Assembly (NCBI GenBank): GCA_015655035.1
Contig: JAATFS010000236.1
Location: 1 to 12,483, forward strand
Direction: 5' to 3'
Source: Lysobacterales bacterium
GTDB lineage: Bacteria > Pseudomonadota > Gammaproteobacteria > Xanthomonadales > Xanthomonadaceae
Length of the DNA stretch: 12,483 nucleotides
A program made the position numbers and the translations under genes. The notes below the pieces were generated by a model. The model did not search any database and was not told where the DNA came from. It worked only from the letters and a program-made list of their open reading frames with translations. Positions 6,739-12,483 of the stretch are shown here, piece by piece. Within the stretch, counting starts at the first letter, position 1, and every line of letters starts with the position of its first letter.

Positions 6739-7784
6739 ATCGGCTTATTGCAACGCATCTGGCCACTCTGCTCGTCACCAGCATTGTGGCCTGCGCTGCA
6801 CTGCCGGGCAAAGCTGCCGACGCCGCACGCAGCTTCGATCCGGCACTGCCCGGCTATGTACCGCACGCAGTGAAGGTGGATCCGTCTGCGAGCTACCTGG
6901 GGGCAGACGGCGCAGTGCGCATCGGCGGTGCCGAACACGTGCACCACATCGTCGAACGCTTCAATGCACTATTCGTGCGCACTCACCCGGGCGTACGTTT
7001 CAGCAACGAGGGCAAGGGCACCAGCAGCGCGGTGCCAATGCTGATGTTCGGGCGCACGTTGTTCGCGGCGATGGGCCGGGCGATCAATCCGATCGAGCAG
7101 GTTCCGTACCGCAAGATCGTGGGCGAGGACCCACTCGAAATCCGCGTGGCGTATACCGCCGACACTCCTTCCGATGGCTTGGCCACTACGCTGGCGGTGT
7201 ATGTGAACCGGCGCAACCCGCTCGCCCAGATCAGCATCGAACAGCTTTCGCAGGCATTGTCGATCGGCAACCCGCACGGCGACATTTCGCGTTGGGGCCA
7301 GCTTGGGCTGGACGGCGAATGGCGCGACCGCGCCATTCATCCGTATGCCACTCCCGAATACACCGGCTTCGGCGACTATCTGCAGCAAGTGCCGCTGCAA
7401 GGCCGTGTACTTGCCCCGCGCACGCAATTTGAACCCAATAGCGAGCGCCTGCTGCAGCGGGTGGCAGCCGATCCGGATGGGATCGCGGTCGCCGCACTCG
7501 GCCTGGAGAACGCCCAGGTGCGGCAGCTCCCGCTGCTCGGAAGTCAAAGCCAACGCCCACTGCGTGGCACACCGCAGGAAGTGATCGCACAGGACTATCC
7601 GCTGGGCCGGTCGCTGTATTTCTATTTCCGCCGCGTACCGGGCCAACCTATCGATCCATTGGCGAAGGAATATCTGCGGCTGGTGCTGTCACGAGAAGGC
7701 CAGGCCATCATCGCGGCACAAGCGCGCGGTTACCTGCCGCTTACCGCAGCACAAGCCCGGCGCGAACTCGAGAAACTCGATTGA
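6735..7784 (+). CDS. PstS-like periplasmic substrate-binding protein, first paralogue
   Basis: Predicted envelope protein of the type II periplasmic-binding fold, closest in style to phosphate-binding PstS and its relatives. The 349 residues begin at a GTG that overlaps the receptor stop (GTGA); no ribosome-binding site is seen, so reinitiation after the receptor is likely. The hydrophobic leader holds IVAC (17-20), which fits a lipobox, but normal signal peptidase cleavage near residues 27-30 is also possible. Landmarks are the ligand-loop-like EGKGTSSAVPML, the hinge segment with LAVYVNRRNPLAQ, the PstS-like ISRWGQLGLDGEW stretch (compare the KIxxW element of PstS) and the C-terminal DPLAKEYLRLVLSREGQAII. 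The next gene is a clear paralogue. No ABC permease or ATPase lies nearby, so it may pass ligand to a distant transporter, act as a scavenger or sensor, or serve the receptor. Ligand unknown. Confidence 0.8.
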   Translation: MNRLIATHLATLLVTSIVACAALPGKAADAARSFDPALPGYVPHAVKVDPSASYLGADGAVRIGGAEHVHHIVERFNALFVRTHPGVRFSNEGKGTSSAVPMLMFGRTLFAAMGRAINPIEQVPYRKIVGEDPLEIRVAYTADTPSDGLATTLAVYVNRRNPLAQISIEQLSQALSIGNPHGDISRWGQLGLDGEWRDRAIHPYATPEYTGFGDYLQQVPLQGRVLAPRTQFEPNSERLLQRVAADPDGIAVAALGLENAQVRQLPLLGSQSQRPLRGTPQEVIAQDYPLGRSLYFYFRRVPGQPIDPLAKEYLRLVLSREGQAIIAAQARGYLPLTAAQARRELEKLD

Positions 7785-8824
7785 AGATTCTCCACATCAC
7801 CCTGCGCTGCCTTTGTACGCTCGCCCTGTCGTATGGCGCGCCGGCCGCCGCCGAAGGCGATAGTCCCCGCTACGACCCACAGCCGGTGAACGTGCGCGCC
7901 GATGCGTCCTATCTGAGCGACGATGGCGCCGTGACCATCGTCGGCAACGATGGAATGCAAGCACTGATCGACCAGCTCGATGCCCTATTCAGCCGCCACC
8001 ATCCACAGGTGCGCTTCGCCACGATCATGCGCGGCTCGTCCACCGGCATGCCGGCGCTGGCCGCCGGTGCGACCTTGCTGGCGCCGTTGACACGCGACAT
8101 CTGGCCGGGCGATAGCAACTCATTCCGGCAACTGCACGGTTATGACGCCACGCCGATCCGCATCGGCTACAACGGCTATGGTCCACGCCCGCCGCACAAG
8201 ACGCCACCGGCGATCTACGTGCATACGGGCAATCCGCTGCAAGGCCTGACCCTGGCCCAGGTCGCAAGGATTTTCACCGAGGGCCAGGACGGGGGCGATA
8301 TCAACAACTGGTCGCAGTTGGGGCTGGACGGCGCATGGGCGACACGGCGCATCCACGCCTATGGCCTGCGCGATGACGGCGGATTCGCCACCGGCCTGCG
8401 CATCGCTCGCCTGGGTGGACGACCATTCGCGTTGAAGTACGAAGCCCTGCCCACGCGCGAGGCCGTGGTCCGCGCGGTTGCCGCCGACCCCTATGGCATC
8501 GGCATGCTCGGCTGGGTCAATGCGGCAGCGATATCCTCACAGGTGCGGGTGCTGCCACTGGCCACGGTCGCGGGCGAGCCGTTCCATGGGCCTGACGAGG
8601 AATCGGTGCGCCAGGGCCGTTATCCACTGTCCGCATCCGTGCAGTTCTACGTGGATCGAGCGCCCAACCATCCGCTCGACCCGCTGGCCAAGGAATACCT
8701 GCGACTTGCGCTCTCGCGCGAAGGCCAGGCCATCATCGAGGCGCTGCATGACGCGGAGGAAGGCTACCTACCGTTGAGCGCGGAGGATCTACGAAACCAG
8801 CGAAAAATACTCGAGGCACTGTAG
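7781..8824 (+). CDS. PstS-like periplasmic substrate-binding protein, second paralogue
   Basis: A 347-residue relative of the preceding protein, likely soluble in the periplasm. It starts at a TTG that overlaps the previous stop (TTGA), the only start that gives a signal peptide (MKILHITLRCLCTLALSYGA, then PAAA, cut near Ala24). Shared blocks with the first paralogue include SYL-DGAV near the N-terminus, HP-VRF, WSQLGLDGAW against WGQLGLDGEW, AADP-GI, and DPLAKEYLRL-LSREGQAII; the last block contains 19 identical bases (7695-7713 and 8720-8738). The presumed ligand loop differs (MRGSSTGMPAL against GKGTSSAVPML), and the hinge insert here is richer in Pro and Tyr (NGYGPRPPHKTPPAIYVH). The pair could therefore bind different ligands. 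It ends the three-gene cassette, about 40 bases before the hairpin region shared with the convergent symporter gene. Confidence 0.8.
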   Translation: MKILHITLRCLCTLALSYGAPAAAEGDSPRYDPQPVNVRADASYLSDDGAVTIVGNDGMQALIDQLDALFSRHHPQVRFATIMRGSSTGMPALAAGATLLAPLTRDIWPGDSNSFRQLHGYDATPIRIGYNGYGPRPPHKTPPAIYVHTGNPLQGLTLAQVARIFTEGQDGGDINNWSQLGLDGAWATRRIHAYGLRDDGGFATGLRIARLGGRPFALKYEALPTREAVVRAVAADPYGIGMLGWVNAAAISSQVRVLPLATVAGEPFHGPDEESVRQGRYPLSASVQFYVDRAPNHPLDPLAKEYLRLALSREGQAIIEALHDAEEGYLPLSAEDLRNQRKILEAL

Positions 8825-8849
8825 CTGGCGCGCACCGCGCCGGCGCAGC

Positions 8850-8888
8850 AAAAGAAGAAACCACGCAGGCGGCGACTTGCGCGCCGCC
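8850..8888 (-). terminator. Probable terminator between convergent genes
   Basis: A perfect 7-base stem GGCGGCG/CGCCGCC (8868-8874 and 8882-8888) with a 7-base loop is followed, on the minus strand, after 7 bases by a T-rich tract (complement of 8850-8860). This would end the symporter transcript. A second small stem (8827-8832 with 8836-8841) lies closer to the binding-protein stop and may serve the plus strand, but has no T run. Confidence 0.5.
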
Positions 8889-8946
8889 GCCCGATCATCC
8901 GCCCCTGGCGCGGCAGCCTGCGCCACGCGGTGGACGTCCATCGAAC

Positions 8947-10287
8947 TCAACGTGCGTGGTCCGAGCTATCCAGGGGCGGTTCTTCGATACCGACATTGGT
9001 CGACGCCGCCTCGTACACCGCCCTGTCCAGCAGCCCAGTCTCCTTGGCCACTAGCACCGGCACCAGCATCTGCCCGGTCACATTGGTCATGGTGCGCATC
9101 ATGTCGAGAACGCGGTCGATCGCATACAGGTAGCCGATCACTTCCAGTGGCAGGTTCGCGGCGCTCAGCACTACCGTCGCCATCACCACCGCCGTTCCGG
9201 GCACGCCGGCAGTGCCGAAGCTGCCCAGTACCGAGGCGATCAGCACCACGAAATACTGATTGGCGGTCAGCGGCACGCCGGTGTACTGCGCGATGAACAC
9301 GGCGCACAACGCCGGGTAGATCGCGCCGCAGCCATCCATCTTGATGCTCGCGCCCAGCGGCACCGCGAACGCGGCATAGTCCTTGTTGACACCCAGGTTG
9401 TGGGTGATCGAACGCAGCGACACCGGCATCGCCGCAAAGCTCGATGAGCTGACGAATGCCACCTGCATGCCAGGTGCGGCGCCACGGAAGAACTTCAGCG
9501 GATTCAGGCCATGCGCCAGCAGCAGCCCGCCATAGACGAATACGATGTGGATCGCGCACGCCAGGTACAGCGCCATCACGAAGTTGCCCAGCGGCAGCAG
9601 CTTCTCGAAGCCATAGGCACCGACCAGGCCGGCAATCAGGCCAAACGTGCCGATCGGGGTCACTTCCAGCACGAAGCGGGTGACCTGGATCATGATCTCG
9701 CTCATCTGCGCGGTGAGCTTGCGTGCCTCGGCGACGCGCTCGCCAAGCTTGACCATCGCGAAGCCGAGCAGCGCAGCAAAGAAGATCACCGGCAGGATCG
9801 AGCCACGCCCGGCCGCCAGCACCGTCTCGCCCGCCGCATTGATGCGGGTACCGATGCCGCTCAACGCGTAGAACGGGTTGGCCGGCACCACGTCCAGCAG
9901 CACCTTGATCGGGCTTGGCACGTCGCGGGGCGCCCACTTCGCATCCACGCTCAGGCCAAGATGGCCAGCCCCGGGCTGCAACAGCGTGCCGATACCCAGG
10001 CCTATCGCTACCGCCAACGCGGCGGTGATGATGAACCAAAGGAAGGTTCGCCCCCCCAGCGCCGCCACCGATTTCTGGCCATGTAGCGCGGAAATGGCAT
10101 TGATCACCGCGAAAAATACCAGCGGCACCGCAATCATCTTGATCAGGGTGACGTATAGATCGCCCAGCGGACCGAACCAGGTTTCCGCCGCCGGCCCCAT
10201 CAGCCAGCCGGCCAGGGCACCGAGCACGAATCCCCCCACCACTCGCTGCCAGAACGGAATGCGCAGCCAGGCTGAAACCAGTTTCAT
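8947..10287 (-). CDS. Dicarboxylate/amino acid:cation symporter (SDF/DAACS family)
   Basis: Inner-membrane secondary transporter of the glutamate/aspartate/C4-dicarboxylate family, 446 residues, the normal length. The hairpin and core motifs are all present: serine-rich HP1 loop VSSSS (279-283), TM7 motif KMDGCG (316-321), HP2 with FGTAGVPGTAV (357-367) and TM8 with DRVLDMMRTMTNVTG (391-405). Arg398 and Asp395 of TM8 match the residues that hold the acidic side chain and amino group in the archaeal GltPh, so an acidic amino acid or dicarboxylate is a reasonable substrate. Two positions that coordinate sodium in GltPh (Asn310, Asp405) are Lys316 and Gln406 here, which suggests proton or altered cation coupling. 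The ATG at 10287 was chosen because the frame extends further upstream (to 10395) only with non-family sequence. It is convergent with the binding-protein cassette and divergent from the phosphatase gene. Confidence 0.92.
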   Translation of the reverse strand: MKLVSAWLRIPFWQRVVGGFVLGALAGWLMGPAAETWFGPLGDLYVTLIKMIAVPLVFFAVINAISALHGQKSVAALGGRTFLWFIITAALAVAIGLGIGTLLQPGAGHLGLSVDAKWAPRDVPSPIKVLLDVVPANPFYALSGIGTRINAAGETVLAAGRGSILPVIFFAALLGFAMVKLGERVAEARKLTAQMSEIMIQVTRFVLEVTPIGTFGLIAGLVGAYGFEKLLPLGNFVMALYLACAIHIVFVYGGLLLAHGLNPLKFFRGAAPGMQVAFVSSSSFAAMPVSLRSITHNLGVNKDYAAFAVPLGASIKMDGCGAIYPALCAVFIAQYTGVPLTANQYFVVLIASVLGSFGTAGVPGTAVVMATVVLSAANLPLEVIGYLYAIDRVLDMMRTMTNVTGQMLVPVLVAKETGLLDRAVYEAASTNVGIEEPPLDSSDHAR

Positions 10288-10388
10288 GTCGTCCAATCGT
10301 TCTGTGGGGAGAGGTATGTTCACGATAGCCCAAGCTCTGGCGCGGGGCGAGGCCTTCAATGCAACCCAGCGTTGCCGCCCCCCCCTCG

Positions 10389-10423
10389 ATGTCATCTGCG
10401 CGTCTTGGTGAAGCAGTCATAAT
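10389..10423 (+). promoter_or_regulatory. Possible Pho box and -10 element before the alkaline phosphatase gene
   Basis: ATGTCAT (10389-10395) matches 6 of 7 bases of the PhoB half site CTGTCAT. Four bases later GCGTCTT (10400-10406) matches 4 of 7. CATAAT (10418-10423), 5 of 6 bases of a -10 element, lies 11 bases beyond, close to the spacing of known PhoB-activated promoters, and no good -35 element is present, as expected for an activated promoter. The second half site is weak, so this rests largely on spacing and on the gene it precedes. Confidence 0.35.
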
Positions 10424-10457
10424 GCGGGTCGTTTCGTCCCGTGAAAGCAGACCATCC

Positions 10458-12161
10458 ATGTCCCGTCGCCTGCCCGCCTTCGCCACGCTGTCCACCCTGA
10501 TCCTGGCCGCCTGCGCCTCCACCCCGGCCACCGCGCCCAGCGCCGGCACCGGGACAACGGTGGAGGTTCCCGCCGTCTCCCACCCGCAAGGCGAAACGCC
10601 GGACTGGTGGTACCGCAGCGGCGCGGCCAAGGCCGCCGGTAATGGCGCGATGGCAGGCAAGGCCAGGAACGTGATCCTGTTCCTCGGCGACGGCATGAGC
10701 CTGACCACCGTGGCCGCCGCGCGCATCTTTGAAGGCCAGCGCAAGGGCGGTCCCGGCGAGGAGAACCTGCTGTCGTGGGAGCGCTTCCCGGCTACCGCGT
10801 TCAGCAAGACCTACAACACCGATTCGCAAACCCCGGATTCGGCCGGGACCATGACCTCGATCACCACCGGGGTGAAGACCCATATGGGTGCGATCGGCGT
10901 CAGCGCGGGCGACCGCGATGATTGCGCCGACAGCCTCGGCAAGGGCCTGCTCAGCTGGCTGCAGCTGGCCGACAGCGCCGGCCTGGCCACCGGCATCGTC
11001 ACCACCACCCGCCTGACCCACGCCACCCCGGCGGCTACCTACGCGCATTCGCCCGACCGCGACTGGGAAAACGACACCGAGCTGCCGGCGGCCGCGCGCA
11101 GTGCTGGCTGCCAGGACATTGCCCAGCAACTGCTGTCGACCGCGCGCTACGGCCGCGGGCCGCAGGTGGTACTGGGCGGCGGCCGCAGCCAGTTCAGCAC
11201 CGCCGCCGAACGCGATCCGGAATACGACGACAAGGTCGGCCTGCGCCTGGACGGCCGCGACCTGGTCGGCGAATGGAAACAGGCGCATCCGCAAGGCGCC
11301 TATGTCTGGAACGAAGCACAGCTCAAGGCCGCCGGCAATGCGCCGGCGCTGCTCGGGCTATTCGAGCCCGACCACATGCAATTCGAGCATGACCGCAACC
11401 GCAGCCCCAATGGCGACCCCAGCCTGTCGGAAATGACCCGCAGTGCGATCCAGTCGCTGTCGCGCGACCCCAACGGCTTCGTGCTGATGATCGAAGGCGG
11501 CCGCATCGACCACGCCAACCATGCCGGCAATGCCTTCCGCGCGCTCGATGAAACGGTGTCGCTGTCCGACGCAGTGCGTACCGCCGTGCAGACCGCGCCG
11601 GCCGACACCCTGATCATCGTCACCGCCGATCACTCGCACACTCTCAACTTCGTCGGTTACCCGGTGCGCGGCAACCCGATCCTGGGCAAGGTGCGCGGCG
11701 CCGGCGGCGAAGGTGGCGACCGCAGCCAGTACGCACTCGATCTAGCCGGCCAGCCCTTCACTACGCTTAGTTATGCCAACGGCCCGGGCTACACCGGCCG
11801 CAGCAATGCACAGCCGGCCGGGCCGAAGCGCTTCGAGCACGGCCCCAGCAGCATCGAGCCGGCCCAGGGCCGCCCCGACCTGACCCACGTCGATACCACC
11901 GCGCCGGACTACCTGCAGGAAGCCTTGATCCCGACCAAATCCGAGACCCACGGTGGCGAGGACGTCGGCATCTGGGCGACCGGTCCGGGCAGCGCCGCGT
12001 TCCGGGGCACGCTGGAAGAGAACGTCATTTTCCACGTGATCGTGCAGGCCACGCCCAAGCTGCGCGAGCGGCTGTGCGCAGCCGGCACCTGCAATGCCGA
12101 CGGCGTCCCGGTGCAACTGCCGCAGCCCAGGCAGTTCGAGGCCGCCAACCGCAGCCAATGA
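10458..12161 (+). CDS. phoA: Alkaline phosphatase, PhoA family, predicted lipoprotein
   Basis: Predicted periplasmic zinc/magnesium phosphomonoesterase that frees phosphate from organic esters. The 567-residue protein begins with a lipoprotein signal peptide ending in LAAC (Cys19), so it is probably anchored to a membrane, unlike soluble E. coli PhoA. Active-site landmarks: Asp78 in FLGDGM, the nucleophile Ser128 in TPDSAGTMT, Thr190 in THATPAAT, Arg201 as candidate for the phosphate-binding arginine, Glu346-Asp351-His355 in IEGGRIDHANH, Asp391-His392 in TADHSH, and His498 in SETHGGED. The E. coli residues Asp153 and Lys328 correspond to His188 and His352, as in mammalian enzymes. The ATG at 10458 was preferred because it places the lipobox at normal distance; the frame stays open to an ATG at 10359. 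A weak Pho box lies upstream. A 9-base hairpin follows the stop. Confidence 0.93.
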   Translation: MSRRLPAFATLSTLILAACASTPATAPSAGTGTTVEVPAVSHPQGETPDWWYRSGAAKAAGNGAMAGKARNVILFLGDGMSLTTVAAARIFEGQRKGGPGEENLLSWERFPATAFSKTYNTDSQTPDSAGTMTSITTGVKTHMGAIGVSAGDRDDCADSLGKGLLSWLQLADSAGLATGIVTTTRLTHATPAATYAHSPDRDWENDTELPAAARSAGCQDIAQQLLSTARYGRGPQVVLGGGRSQFSTAAERDPEYDDKVGLRLDGRDLVGEWKQAHPQGAYVWNEAQLKAAGNAPALLGLFEPDHMQFEHDRNRSPNGDPSLSEMTRSAIQSLSRDPNGFVLMIEGGRIDHANHAGNAFRALDETVSLSDAVRTAVQTAPADTLIIVTADHSHTLNFVGYPVRGNPILGKVRGAGGEGGDRSQYALDLAGQPFTTLSYANGPGYTGRSNAQPAGPKRFEHGPSSIEPAQGRPDLTHVDTTAPDYLQEALIPTKSETHGGEDVGIWATGPGSAAFRGTLEENVIFHVIVQATPKLRERLCAAGTCNADGVPVQLPQPRQFEAANRSQ

Positions 12162-12192
12162 GCAGGTGTGCTCGCTGCGGCCCTGTCCCCGA

Positions 12193-12214
12193 CTGCCTGG
12201 CGTATGCCAGGCAG
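12193..12214 (+). terminator. Hairpin between the phosphatase and tilS genes
   Basis: A perfect 9-base stem (CTGCCTGGC, 12193-12201, with GCCAGGCAG, 12206-12214) and 4-base loop lie 31 bases after the phosphatase stop and 11 bases before the tilS ATG. There is no T tract, so it may weaken read-through into tilS rather than end transcription fully. Confidence 0.55.
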
Positions 12215-12225
12215 GTTGGACGTCG

Positions 12226-12483
12226 ATGAACGCACAAGAGCCGGTAGTTGCCGCCTTGCCGGCGCTTGCGCCGGGCCCGGTGCTGGTCGGCTACAGCGGC
12301 GGCGTGGATGTCACCACACTGCTGCTCTCGTTCGCCCATCTGTCCGCGTATCGCCGAGTCGGACTGCGCGCGGAAGACATTCATCACGGCCTGCATCATG
12401 CTGCCGACGACTGGGCAGCACACTACCAGGCCACTTGAGACCGGCTAGGCGTTGCCTTGCGGATCGTGCACGTGGAAATCCCG
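12226..12483 (+). pseudogene. tilS: Damaged 5' part of tRNA-Ile lysidine synthetase (runs off the window)
   Basis: TilS converts C34 of tRNA-Ile(CAU) to lysidine with ATP and lysine, an essential step. The ATG at 12226 opens a frame that begins like this protein in the family (MNAQEPVVAALPALAPGPVL, then VGYSGG), with a later HHGLH motif (53-57). Two faults are visible. The PP-loop SGGxDS reads SGGVDV (24-29), so the final serine, which helps bind ATP phosphates, is Val29. A TGA at 12436-12438 ends the frame after 70 residues. Beyond it the same frame goes on in TilS style to the window end (DRLGVALRIVHVEIP), so the TGA most likely replaced a Cys codon (TGC or TGT) by one base change. Full-length proteins have about 430 residues. 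Expected functional copy: elsewhere, or this is a duplicated fragment. Sequencing error would not explain both changes equally well. Confidence 0.75.

Noticed and set aside
6969..7646. Minus-strand open frame of 225 codons inside the first binding-protein gene
   Set aside because: It is antisense to a gene with a signal peptide and paralogue support, and has no features of its own.
8827..8841. Small GGCGCG/CGCGCC stem just after the second binding-protein gene as an independent terminator
   Set aside because: Only 6 base pairs with a 3-base loop and no T run; not separable from background in GC-rich DNA.
10288..10395. N-terminal extension of the symporter
   Set aside because: The added residues are Arg-rich and unlike the family; the internal ATG at 10287 gives the usual start before the first membrane helix.
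8966..10807. Minus-strand open frame of 613 codons spanning the symporter and the phosphatase start
   Set aside because: Within the symporter region it is in a shifted frame of that gene, and its Arg/Gly/Ala-rich translation lacks the membrane segments seen in the true frame.
10392..11294. Minus-strand open frame of 300 codons over the phosphatase gene
   Set aside because: It is antisense to phosphatase catalytic motifs and shows only low-complexity Gly/Ala/Arg sequence.

Overview
The window comes from a GC-rich gammaproteobacterium. Protein styles (SlyD, TBDR, DUF418, lipoprotein alkaline phosphatase), very high G/C at third codon positions and sparse Shine-Dalgarno sites all fit the Xanthomonadaceae, most likely Xanthomonas or a close relative. 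This is pattern recognition, not a database match. No tRNA, rRNA, CRISPR array, insertion sequence or phage gene is visible.

Left part (1-2668, all on the minus strand). Reading in the direction of transcription: slyD (FKBP-type prolyl isomerase), a strong hairpin terminator, a DUF418/YeiB-type membrane protein, then a 50-codon remnant of the C-terminus of a D-amino-acid dehydrogenase-like gene, whose stop overlaps the start of gor (glutathione reductase; its C-terminal half lies outside the window). The remnant is squeezed 3 bases after the DUF418 stop and appears to be what is left of a gene that once preceded gor.

Middle left (2780-4251, plus strand). Two NlpC/P60 cell-wall peptidases stand in tandem, the first a lipoprotein and the second a secreted protein with a long spacer. 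A CRP/Clp-like palindrome lies between them and a clear rho-independent terminator follows.

Centre (4252-8888, plus strand). A Fur-box-like site precedes a TonB-dependent siderophore-type receptor, which is followed by two paralogous PstS-like periplasmic binding proteins. The three genes are joined by two 4-base stop/start overlaps, and both downstream genes use rare starts (GTG, TTG). No ABC permease or ATPase gene is present. This compact receptor plus double-binding-protein cassette is the best candidate for an undescribed system: an iron-regulated outer-membrane receptor coupled to oxyanion-type binding proteins.

Right part (8947-12483). A convergent (minus-strand) dicarboxylate/amino acid:cation symporter of the SDF/DAACS family carries replacements at residues that bind sodium in the archaeal homologue GltPh. 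Next comes a plus-strand lipoprotein alkaline phosphatase of the PhoA type, with a possible Pho box and two active-site histidines as in mammalian enzymes. The window ends in a damaged 5' part of tilS (tRNA-Ile lysidine synthetase): its PP-loop serine is replaced and a TGA interrupts an otherwise continuing frame. tilS is normally essential, so an intact copy or a substitute should exist elsewhere.
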